NCBI RefSeq assembly: GCF_030815415.1
Contig: NZ_JAUSWW010000001.1
Coordinates: 9,424,001 to 9,488,000 of the forward strand
Length of the DNA stretch: 64,000 nt
Reading direction: 5' to 3'
From: Streptomyces canus
Lineage (GTDB): Bacteria > Actinomycetota > Actinomycetes > Streptomycetales > Streptomycetaceae
Shown: positions 44,767 through 52,199 of the stretch, one piece after another
Layout of the letters: each line of letters opens with the position of its first letter
Position numbering within the stretch: the first letter of the stretch is position 1
The notes under the pieces: model-generated
What the model saw: the letters and a program-made list of their open reading frames with translations, nothing else
What the model was told of the DNA's origin: nothing
Databases searched by the model: none
Made by a program: the position numbers and the translations under genes

Positions 44767-45620
44767 AATTCGGCATCAACCTGCCCAACTTCGGCCCCCA
44801 GATGACGCCCGAGGGCATGCTCGCCTGGACCCGCGAGGCCGAACAGCTGGGCTTCGACACCGTCCTGGTCTCCGACCACCTCGCCCTCACCGACGACGCC
44901 CAGCGGCGCTCGCCCGCCCCCTTCCACGAGAGCCTCGCCACCCTCTCCTGGCTGGCCGGGCAGACCGAGACCATCCGTCTCGGCGCGGGTGTCCTCATCG
45001 CCTCCCACCGCCACCCGATCGCGCTCGCCCGGGCCACCGCCACCATCGACGGACTCAGCGGCGGCCGCCTCGTCGTCGGCGTCGGCGTCGGCTGGGCCCC
45101 GCGCGCCTTCGACGTCCTGGGCGTGGACTTCCGCAGACGCGGCGCCCTCACCGATCACACCCTGGACGTCCTGCTCGCGGCATGGACCTCCGACACCGTC
45201 ACCCACCGCGGCCACCGGGTACACACCGCACCGCGGCCCGTACAGGACCCGCACCCGCCGCTGTGGATCGGCGGCAACGGACCACGCGCCCTGGAACGCG
45301 TCAACCGCGTCGGAACCGCCTGGCACCCGCTCCACCCCAGCCGACAGCTGTGCGCCCAGGCCGCCGGGGCCCTCGCGGACGGCAAACAGTTCGCCCCGAG
45401 GATCTTCTTCCTGCCCACCACCACCCCCGCCGACCCCGACTCCCGCCCGCTCGGCTACGGCACCCCCGACCAGATCCGCGCCGACATCGCCTTCCTGCGC
45501 GACCTCGGCGCCGACCACGTGGTCCTCGACACCGACCCCGGCGACCAGCGTCTGCGCAGGCACTGGAAGGAAGACCTGGAACTGATCCGGCTCGCCGCAC
45601 ACACCCTGGAGATCGGATGA
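44763..45620 (+). CDS. LLM-class (luciferase-like) flavin or F420-dependent oxidoreductase
   Basis: 285 aa. The barrel begins MKFGINLPNFG and continues with GFDTVLVSDHL, LGAGVLIASHRHPI, LSGGRLVVGVGVGW and PPLWIGGNG, all standard for LLM proteins. F420-using members usually have this compact form. ATG overlaps the previous stop (ATGA). In a cyclitol pathway it could carry out a ring dehydrogenation, dehydration-linked reduction, or hydroxylation; unclear. Confidence 0.9.
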   Translation: MKFGINLPNFGPQMTPEGMLAWTREAEQLGFDTVLVSDHLALTDDAQRRSPAPFHESLATLSWLAGQTETIRLGAGVLIASHRHPIALARATATIDGLSGGRLVVGVGVGWAPRAFDVLGVDFRRRGALTDHTLDVLLAAWTSDTVTHRGHRVHTAPRPVQDPHPPLWIGGNGPRALERVNRVGTAWHPLHPSRQLCAQAAGALADGKQFAPRIFFLPTTTPADPDSRPLGYGTPDQIRADIAFLRDLGADHVVLDTDPGDQRLRRHWKEDLELIRLAAHTLEIG

Positions 45621-46312
45621 CCGCCCTGCGCGCGGTGACGGCCCGCGCCCTGCTCTTCGACATGGACGGCACCCTGGTCGACTCCGCCGACTCCATCGAC
45701 CGTGTCTGGCGGGCGTTCGCCACCCGCCACCGCCTCGACGCCGCCACCGTGCTCGCCGCGCTGCCCGGCCGCACCGCCCCCGACATCGTCGCCGGGCTCC
45801 TCCCCGCGGCCGACCTCTCCGCCGTCAGCGCCGAAGTCGCCTGGATCCGGGAACGCGAGGAGGCCACCGCCGACACCGTCACCGAGATCCCGGGCGCGCG
45901 ACGGCTGCTCACCTCCCTGCCCGCGCGCACCTGGGCCGTCGTCACCTCCGCCTCCCGCACCATGACCGAACGCCGCCTCACCGCCGCCGGACTGCCGCTG
46001 CCCGCCGTCGCCGTCTGCGCCGACGACGTCCGGGTCGGCAAACCCGACCCCGAGGGCTTCCGTGCCGCTGCCCGCCTCCTCGACGTGGACATCGCCGGCT
46101 GCCTCCTCTTCGAGGACTCCGCCCCCGGACTGCTCGCGGCCCGCCGCTCCGGCGGCACCCCCGTCGCCGTCGCCGCCCCCCTCGCAGAACCGGCCCCGTA
46201 CCGCGTCGACGACCTCACCGCCGTCACCGCCCGCGTGAGCGACGGCCGTATCCACCTGGAGATCCGGCAGCCCCGGGCACACGCCGAACCGGCAGAGGGA
46301 ATACGGCTGTGA
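45617..46312 (+). CDS. HAD-superfamily phosphatase (beta-phosphoglucomutase/phosphatase type)
   Basis: 231 aa. Motif I is LLFDMDGTLVDS with Asp15 and Asp17; motif II is VVTSAS, motif III the Lys in VGKPDPEGF and motif IV LLFEDSAPG. The cap is the small helical type seen in sugar-phosphate phosphatases and mutases. It should remove phosphate from a cyclitol phosphate made by the neighbouring ROK kinase or from a precursor. ATG overlaps the LLM stop. Confidence 0.9.
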   Translation: MTALRAVTARALLFDMDGTLVDSADSIDRVWRAFATRHRLDAATVLAALPGRTAPDIVAGLLPAADLSAVSAEVAWIREREEATADTVTEIPGARRLLTSLPARTWAVVTSASRTMTERRLTAAGLPLPAVAVCADDVRVGKPDPEGFRAAARLLDVDIAGCLLFEDSAPGLLAARRSGGTPVAVAAPLAEPAPYRVDDLTAVTARVSDGRIHLEIRQPRAHAEPAEGIRL

Positions 46313-47316
46313 GCACGCGGACCGTCACTCAGGACCGCGAGGACCAGGTACGTACTCAGGTCGCCGTCGACCTCGGAGGGACCTGGCTGCGGATCCGCAC
46401 CGGGTCCGGCGAGACCATACGGCTCCCCGCGCCCAGCATCCTCAACCGGCCCGGCGAAGATCCGGCGGCACTCCTCGAGCAGCTGATCGAGACCCTGGCC
46501 GACATGGTGCCGGCGGACGCGCGGGCGGCGATGTCCTGCGGGGCCGCCATGGACGAGGAGCGGGGCGTGCTGCACGGCTCGGGCCCGCTGTGGGGCGGTG
46601 GTCCGGACCGGCCAGTCCCGCTCCGCGCGCTGCTCACCGCCCGCCGCCCGGACGTCAGCTGGCACCTGTTCAACGACGTCACGGCCGGCCTCGCGAGCTT
46701 CGTCGAGCGGTTCGCCCGCCCCCACCACCGGCGGGCCGTCTACCTCACGGTGAGCAGCGGCATCGCCCTGCGCACCGCCGACCTCACCGAACACTGCGTC
46801 CCGGTCGACGCCCACGGCATGCAGGGCGAGGTCGGCCACCTCCCGGCCGTCTCCAGCGCACCCGCGGCCGTCCGCGCGCTGACCTGCCCCTGCGGCGGCA
46901 CCGGCCACGTCGCCGCCCTGGCCGCCGGACCCGCCCTGCCGCACGTCGCCGCCGCGCTCGGCATCGAACGTCCCGAGGACATCCGCGACACCCTCACCGC
47001 CCGGCTGCGGACCGGCGACCCCGCCGCCCTCCGCCTGCTCACCACCGTCGTGGAACCCGTCGCCGAAATCGTGCGCATGCTGCGCTGCCTGGACCCCCGT
47101 ATCGATCTCATCGGCATCGGCGGCGGCTACGCGGAAGGCCTCGGCGAGTCCTACCGCGCCGAACTGGTCCGCCAGGTCAGCGAAGTGCGCAGCTACGCCG
47201 ACCGCGACACCGACCGGCCCGGAGAGAGTCTGCGGCTGTGCCGCCCCGGCGAGGTGGACCCCCTGGCGGGCGCCGTCGCGCTCTCCCACGGCGCACTGAC
47301 CGTCACCAAACACTGA
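46309..47316 (+). CDS. ROK-family sugar/cyclitol kinase
   Basis: 335 aa. The phosphate loop is VDLGGTWLRIR near residue 20; the catalytic Asp lies in LFNDVTAG, and GEVGHLPA is the ROK sugar-contact motif. The zinc motif, normally CxCGxxGC, reads CPCGGTGH here: the last Cys is His, which can still bind zinc. In validamycin and acarbose pathways such kinases (ValC, AcbM-like) phosphorylate C7-cyclitols. GTG 46309 overlaps the HAD stop. Confidence 0.88.
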   Translation: MSTRTVTQDREDQVRTQVAVDLGGTWLRIRTGSGETIRLPAPSILNRPGEDPAALLEQLIETLADMVPADARAAMSCGAAMDEERGVLHGSGPLWGGGPDRPVPLRALLTARRPDVSWHLFNDVTAGLASFVERFARPHHRRAVYLTVSSGIALRTADLTEHCVPVDAHGMQGEVGHLPAVSSAPAAVRALTCPCGGTGHVAALAAGPALPHVAAALGIERPEDIRDTLTARLRTGDPAALRLLTTVVEPVAEIVRMLRCLDPRIDLIGIGGGYAEGLGESYRAELVRQVSEVRSYADRDTDRPGESLRLCRPGEVDPLAGAVALSHGALTVTKH

Positions 47317-47357
47317 GACCCGCCCCCTTGAACCGCCACTCCCTCCGGAAGGACCCC

Positions 47358-48476
47358 ATGCCGGCCACGGCCACCCATCGCGCGATCGTCCGCCACGGCA
47401 CCACCTGCCGCATCGAGGAGGTCCCCACCCCGGACCCCGGCGAGGGCGAACTCCTGCTCGCACCCGAGCACGTGAGCCTGTGCGGCACCGACATCCAGAT
47501 CCTGCGGGGCGACCGCGACGACCCCTCACCCGTCGTCGGTCACGAGGGCGCCGCCCGAGTCGTCGCCGCCGGACCCGGCACCGACGGCTTCGCTCCCGGC
47601 GACCGGGTGCTCGTCAACCCCACCCACCCCGGTGACCCGTCCTTCCTCCTCGGCCACAACGTGCCGGGCCTCTTCCAGCAACGCGTCCTCATCGGCGCCT
47701 CAGCCGTCCGCGGCGGTCTCGTCTCCCCTCTCCCCGCAGACCTCCCCGCCGCCCGCGCCACCCTCGTCGAACCGTTCGCCGTCGTCCGCTACGCCCTCGC
47801 CTGCCTGGCCACCTCGGCCCCCGACACCCTCGTCGTCCACGGCGACGGCCTGACCGGCAACCTCGCCGCCCTGCTCGCGCCCCGCTTCCTCTTCCCCACG
47901 GTCCGTGTCGTCGTGGTCCACCGCACCGAGGCCGGCCTCAAATGGACCCAGACCCACGCCCCTCACGCGGTGAGCGTCCTCGACTCCGACCCCCTCGACC
48001 GGCACGTCACCGGCACCGCCGCGCTCCTCGTCACCACCCACCGCGGCGGAACCGTCCCCGCCGTCGAAGCCGCCGTCACCGCCCTCGGCGCACGCCTGGT
48101 CGCCATCCACCCCCTCGGCGGCGTCCCGCCCCGCGCCACCACCCCCTTGCTGCCCGGTGTCGACCTCGACGGCGTCCGCCGCGCCAACACCGGCGGCCCC
48201 TGGCCCCCGGCCACCACCACCTTCACCCGCCCCGGCCTGCGCGTCACCCTCAGCGGCAACCGCGGCGTCACCAACCCCCAACTCCTCGCCGCCGCCGAAG
48301 CCCTGCGCACCGACACCACCGCCGACCCGCTCCTCACCCACGTCCTGACCCTGGAGCCCGGCGTCGACCACCTCAACCGGATCATCGGCGACCGCACCCG
48401 CCTCGTCGACGACGAACTCGTCATCCGCCTCGTCATCGACCTGGGGAACGACTCCACGCACCAGGGAGCCGGATGA
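47358..48476 (+). CDS. medium-chain dehydrogenase, structural-zinc lobe missing
   Basis: 372 aa. The N-terminal half keeps the catalytic-zinc landmarks SLCGTDIQIL and VVGHEGAARV, like glucose or sorbitol dehydrogenases. The four-cysteine loop is replaced by THPGDPSFLLGHNVPGLF. The nucleotide-binding part (TLVVHGDGLTGNLAALLA) is atypical, without a normal GxGxxG. It might have lost normal NAD(P) binding or have a different job; related proteins occur in C7-cyclitol clusters. ATG follows GGAAGG. It ends the operon. Confidence 0.83.
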   Translation: MPATATHRAIVRHGTTCRIEEVPTPDPGEGELLLAPEHVSLCGTDIQILRGDRDDPSPVVGHEGAARVVAAGPGTDGFAPGDRVLVNPTHPGDPSFLLGHNVPGLFQQRVLIGASAVRGGLVSPLPADLPAARATLVEPFAVVRYALACLATSAPDTLVVHGDGLTGNLAALLAPRFLFPTVRVVVVHRTEAGLKWTQTHAPHAVSVLDSDPLDRHVTGTAALLVTTHRGGTVPAVEAAVTALGARLVAIHPLGGVPPRATTPLLPGVDLDGVRRANTGGPWPPATTTFTRPGLRVTLSGNRGVTNPQLLAAAEALRTDTTADPLLTHVLTLEPGVDHLNRIIGDRTRLVDDELVIRLVIDLGNDSTHQGAG

Positions 48477-48502
48477 GAGCGTGGAGCCCTCGCCAAAACC
48501 CG

Positions 48503-48660
48503 TTGGCGGACCGCGGCGACCGCTGCTACCTTCGCGGAGGCCGTGCCGGAGACGAGGAGGTGGTACCCGTGAACGCAGTATCGACATGGGTGCTCCCCTC
48601 CGGGGTCGCGGTCGGACGATAGGTCGTCCGGGAGCGCCGTTCCAGCGCATTCCCGAAAGG
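48503..48660 (+). promoter_or_regulatory. structured leader A with 17-codon leader ORF, upstream of a hydrolase gene
   Basis: A candidate promoter is TTGGCG (48503-48508) and GCTACC (48525-48530), 16 bases apart. A leader ORF starts at GTG 48569 after GAGGAGG and stops at TAG 48620-48622 (17 aa, beginning VNAVSTW). The RNA can fold: GGTGCTCCC (48589-48597) pairs with GGGAGCGCC (48630-48638) outside, and GGACGA (48614-48619) with TCGTCC (48624-48629) inside. The leader stop codon is the loop. The same design with compensating base changes is found at 58138-58310. It may couple leader translation to expression of the gene at 48668. Confidence 0.6.
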
Positions 48661-48667
48661 CACGACC

Positions 48668-49390
48668 ATGCGATTCACTTCCGAGCAGCGCCTCGACGAC
48701 GGCGTCCTCGAACGCGAATTCACCCTCGGCGAGATCCCCGGCACCCTGTGGACCCCTGAATCCACCGCACCGGTCCCGCTGATCCTCATGGCCCACAACA
48801 ACGGCCTGCCCAAGAGTCAGGACCGGCTGGTGGCCCGGGGCCGGCACACCGCGGCGAACGGCTACGCGGTGGCCACCATCGACGCCGCCGAGTGTGGCGA
48901 CCGGCCCCGTTCCGCCGCAGGCGAGCAGACCCGCACCGACCTGCGCCGGGCGATGCAGGCCGGCGAGCCGGTCGACGAGATCTTCGAATCCCTCGTCGGC
49001 CCGCTGGTCGAGAACGCGGTCCCGGAATGGCGGACGACACTGGACGCCCTCCTGGCGCTGCCCGAGATCGGCGGCCCGGTCGGCTACTCGGGGTGGATGG
49101 CCCTCGGCATCCGGCTGGCGGTGGTCGAGCCACGCATCGCCGTCGCCGGTTTCTTCGCCGGGGGCTTCGTGCCCCGCGCCCAGCGCGAGGAGGCCCGTCA
49201 GGTCACCATTCCGCTGCTGCTCCTGCTGCAGTGGGACGACGAGGGCAACCCGCGACAGCGCGCCCTGGACCTGTTCGAGGCCTTCGGCACCAAGGAGAAG
49301 ACGCTGCACGCCAACATGGGCGGACACACCGGCACCCCCTGGTTCGAGGGGGAGGACGCGAACCGGTTCTTCGGCCGGCACCTGAAGTGA
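48668..49390 (+). CDS. alpha/beta hydrolase, dienelactone-hydrolase-like
   Basis: 240 aa. The oxyanion segment is LILMAHNNGLPKS, the nucleophile elbow GYSGWMALG and the histidine in NMGGHTGTPW; an acid lies in LQWDDEGNP. It is cytoplasmic. ATG 48668 follows GAAAGG. It has its own leader with a 17-codon ORF and nested hairpin (see 48503-48660), so it is not simply the last gene of the cyclitol operon. Its substrate is unknown; a detoxifying or ester-cleaving role is possible. Confidence 0.85.
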   Translation: MRFTSEQRLDDGVLEREFTLGEIPGTLWTPESTAPVPLILMAHNNGLPKSQDRLVARGRHTAANGYAVATIDAAECGDRPRSAAGEQTRTDLRRAMQAGEPVDEIFESLVGPLVENAVPEWRTTLDALLALPEIGGPVGYSGWMALGIRLAVVEPRIAVAGFFAGGFVPRAQREEARQVTIPLLLLLQWDDEGNPRQRALDLFEAFGTKEKTLHANMGGHTGTPWFEGEDANRFFGRHLK

Positions 49391-49438
49391 GGCCAGGCCG
49401 TCAGGCAGGCATCGGACGGTAGTCCGTCCCGGCTTGAC

Positions 49439-49481
49439 TGCCGCCATCGAGGACAGGCCCCGGCCCTCCTCGATGGCGGCA
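49439..49481. terminator. strong bidirectional terminator hairpin
   Basis: TGCCGCCATCGAGGA and TCCTCGATGGCGGCA form a perfect 15-base stem around a 13-base GC loop, between two converging genes (stops at 49390 and 49505). Confidence 0.85.
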
Positions 49482-49504
49482 CCCGGCCGGCTGGACGACA
49501 GCGG

Positions 49505-50830
49505 TCACGGACGGGCGCTGTCGACGGTGGACGAAGGCTCCCCGACCGGGGGCTGCTCGCCGCCCGCCTCTGAGGAGTGCTGTGCCGAGGCGGCGGGTGC
49601 CGGTTCCGCGGTCCTCTGCCTGGGCCATCTCCTGCCGCGCCCACCGGCACTCGTACCGGAGCCCCTGTTCCGGTGGCCTTCGACGCGAGGGTCGTCCGTG
49701 ACGTCGTAGCGCTTCACGTACGCCCCGAGGAACGCCTGGAGTGTGGCGACCGCGGGGATGGAGATCAGGGCGCCGGCGGCTCCGAGGAGGGCGGTGCCGG
49801 CGATGACCGACCCGAAGGCGATCGCCGGGTGGATGTCGACGCTCCTGGCGGTCAGCTTGGGCTGCAGCACGTAGTTCTCGAACTGCTGGTAGATCACGAC
49901 GAACACCAGCACCCACAGCGCGTACCAGGGGTCGACCGTGAACGCTATGAGCATGGGCAGGGCGCCCGCGAGATAGGTGCCGATGGTGGGGATGAACTGC
50001 GAGACCAGGCCCACCCACACGGCGAGCACCGGCGCGTAGGGAACGCCCAACGACTCCAGCAGGATGTAGTGCGCTATGCCCGAGACGAGCGCCATCAGGG
50101 CGCGTGAGTAGATGTAGCCGCCGGTCTTGTCGACGGCGATTTCCCAGGCGCGCAGCACTTCGGCCTGTTTGGCGGGCGGCAGGACGGAGCAGAGCGCGCG
50201 GCGCAGCCGGGGGCCGTCGGCGGCGAAGTAGAACGCGAACAGCGTGACCGTCAGCAGTTGGAAGAGTCCCCCGACGACCTGGGCGGAGACGTCCAGGACA
50301 CCAGTGGCGCCGTTCTGGACGTAGTTGCGCAGCCAGTCGGAGCGGAGCAGGCCCTCCTGGACGTCCACGCGCCTCAGCTGGGTGTTGAAGTGGGTGTTGA
50401 TCCAGCTGATGACGGAGTCGAGGTAGGCCGGGAAATCCTCGACGATCTTGATGACCTGCTCGGCGAGCATGGAGCCGAGCAGCGTGACGAAACCGGCCGT
50501 CACGACCACGAGGCCGAGGAAGACCAGGAAGGCGGCCAGTCCTCTGCGCATTCCCCGTGCGGCCATCCGGCTCACCGCGGGCTCGATGGCGAGCGCGAGG
50601 AAGAACGCGATGAGGATGTTGATCAGCAGGCCGAGGAGTCGGTGAAAGGCCCAGTCGGCCAGTTGGAACACGGCGACCAGGGCGAGCGCGAGCACGATGG
50701 CGCGCGGCAGCCAGCGCGGCATCCGCGCACCCGGCCAAGGGGCTTGCCCGGGTGGAGGCTGGGGGCTCGGCGCCGTGTCGGATGCGGATGCGTTCGGTGC
50801 GCCCTGAGCGGTCTCGTCTGTGCGTGCCAC
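49505..50830 (-). CDS. AI-2E / PerM-family membrane transporter
   Basis: 441 aa with about eight membrane helices. The family traits are the N-terminal pair of helices (LPRAIVLALALVAVFQLADW, LGLLINILIAFFLALAIEP), the long loop with VIKIVEDFPAYLDSVISW, and the C-terminal block SQFIPTIGTYLAGALPM and QQFENYVLQPKL. Members export small molecules or ions; the substrate is often wrongly assumed to be AI-2. The last about 60 residues are disordered and charged. GTG 50830 is chosen as the first good start in the coding-biased part; its site is weak. Confidence 0.85.
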   Translation of the reverse strand: MARTDETAQGAPNASASDTAPSPQPPPGQAPWPGARMPRWLPRAIVLALALVAVFQLADWAFHRLLGLLINILIAFFLALAIEPAVSRMAARGMRRGLAAFLVFLGLVVVTAGFVTLLGSMLAEQVIKIVEDFPAYLDSVISWINTHFNTQLRRVDVQEGLLRSDWLRNYVQNGATGVLDVSAQVVGGLFQLLTVTLFAFYFAADGPRLRRALCSVLPPAKQAEVLRAWEIAVDKTGGYIYSRALMALVSGIAHYILLESLGVPYAPVLAVWVGLVSQFIPTIGTYLAGALPMLIAFTVDPWYALWVLVFVVIYQQFENYVLQPKLTARSVDIHPAIAFGSVIAGTALLGAAGALISIPAVATLQAFLGAYVKRYDVTDDPRVEGHRNRGSGTSAGGRGRRWPRQRTAEPAPAASAQHSSEAGGEQPPVGEPSSTVDSARP

Positions 50831-50935
50831 CGGGCAAGTCTCGCCCACGGCCCCTTGCGACCGGACGCCGCCCCGACCATGAGGGGAGGATGAGAAATTG
50901 TGTGACCCCGCCGCACCTGGGCAGACGCGGCCGTT

Positions 50936-52183
50936 ATGAGCACCCCACACGCGAGCACGGTGGACGAGGCCACGGAGCAGAGCCCGGGTGTGCGAGCGGC
51001 GCCTCCGCTCGCCCCCTCATCGGCGCAACCGCGCAGACCCGCGGGGCGGGGCTTCTCGTCGGCGTCGCGTGGTGGGCGGGTGGCGGGGCTGGACGGACTG
51101 CGGACGGTCGCCGTGGTGCTGGTGATCGTCTATCACGTGGAGCCGGACCTGGTGCCCGGAGGGTCGGTGGGCGTCGACGTCTTCTTCACGCTCAGCGGAT
51201 TCGTCATCACCCGGCTGCTGGTCGCCGAGTACGCCCGTACCGGTCGCATCGGCCTGGGGGCGTTCTACCGGCGGCGGTGGCGGCGGCTGGGGCCGGCCAT
51301 GCTGGCGATGTGCGTGGTCACCGCTCTGCTGTCCGTGGCGCTTCCGCTGCCGCTGTTCGACGGTGCGTGGGTGGCGGCGGCGCTGGCCGCGGTATCGGTG
51401 GTCAATCTCGTACGGGCGGGGGAGCCCGGGCCGTACTCGGACCTCACCACCTCACTTGCCCACACCTGGTCCCTGGGGGTGGAGGAGCAGTTCTATCTGG
51501 CCTGGCCGCTCCTGCTGCTCGTACTGCTGCGACACGCGGCGGCGCGGACCGTGCTGGTCTGGGTCGCGGTGCTGTGCGTGCTGCCGGTGATCTGGCGGAC
51601 GGTGCTCTGGGACCCGACGGCGGCGCACCGCATCTACAACGGCCCCGACACGCGAGCCGACCAACTCCTCGTGGGGGCTCTGCTGGCCGTCGTGCTGGCC
51701 CGACTGCGCGCGGACGACCCCCGGCTGGCGCTGCTGCGCCACTGGGCGGGACGGTTGTGCGGGCCCGCGCTCGCGCTGCTGGGGCTGATCGCCTGGCAGA
51801 TCCCGATCACCGGAGCGAGCGGATGGAACCCTGTCTGGTACACGGTCGGGTTCCTGGCCACCGCCGTGGTGTCGGCCACGGTGGTGGCAGCACTCGACCT
51901 GTGTCCGCGGGCATGGCCCTCCCATCTGCTGTCGACGTCCGCACCGGCCTGGGTCGGACGCAACCTCAGCTACGGGATGTACCTGTGGCACTACCCCGTC
52001 ATCCGGCTGCTCTCCGACCTCGGCGTGCACGGCGACCGGCTGCTTCCCGCCGGCCTCGCGACGACGGCCGTGGCGGCCCTGGCCTCGTACGCCCTCGTCG
52101 AACGGCCCCTGCTGCGACGCGACCCGATCCGCATGCGTCGATGGGAGCCGGTGGTCGCCGCGGAGCGTTCCTCCGCCTTGTGA
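50936..52183 (+). CDS. acyltransferase 3 family membrane protein (OafA/YrhL-like)
   Basis: 415 aa with about ten membrane helices. The active-site His is in VIVYHVEPDLVPGGSVGVDVFF, in the first helices, and the typical VDVFFTLSGF and HTWSLGVEEQFY motifs follow. It transfers acyl groups to sugars or other surface molecules. The N-terminal 50 residues are disordered. It is divergent from the AI-2E-type gene and overlaps no other gene. It may modify cell-surface polysaccharide or a secondary metabolite. Confidence 0.9.
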   Translation: MSTPHASTVDEATEQSPGVRAAPPLAPSSAQPRRPAGRGFSSASRGGRVAGLDGLRTVAVVLVIVYHVEPDLVPGGSVGVDVFFTLSGFVITRLLVAEYARTGRIGLGAFYRRRWRRLGPAMLAMCVVTALLSVALPLPLFDGAWVAAALAAVSVVNLVRAGEPGPYSDLTTSLAHTWSLGVEEQFYLAWPLLLLVLLRHAAARTVLVWVAVLCVLPVIWRTVLWDPTAAHRIYNGPDTRADQLLVGALLAVVLARLRADDPRLALLRHWAGRLCGPALALLGLIAWQIPITGASGWNPVWYTVGFLATAVVSATVVAALDLCPRAWPSHLLSTSAPAWVGRNLSYGMYLWHYPVIRLLSDLGVHGDRLLPAGLATTAVAALASYALVERPLLRRDPIRMRRWEPVVAAERSSAL

Positions 52184-52199
52184 CCGGCACTCGCCGCGT

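Larger units (their letters stand above)
36728..48476. other. putative C7-cyclitol (carbasugar) biosynthetic gene cluster
   Basis: A TetR gene and eleven plus-strand genes from 37587 to 48476, nearly all overlapping by 1-8 bases. The core is a sedoheptulose-7-phosphate cyclase, with a VOC epimerase, a ROK kinase and a HAD phosphatase that recall validamycin and acarbose early steps. Five or six oxidoreductases, a KASIII-like enzyme and an MFS exporter are added. Aminotransferase, nucleotidyltransferase and glycosyl- or pseudoglycosyltransferase genes are absent. The product is therefore likely a free or acylated keto- or dehydro-carbasugar. This is an inference. Confidence 0.75.

Noticed and set aside
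49505..50830. Quorum-sensing AI-2 exporter
   Set aside because: The family name is misleading; nothing else here points to AI-2, so only the PerM/AI-2E family is claimed.
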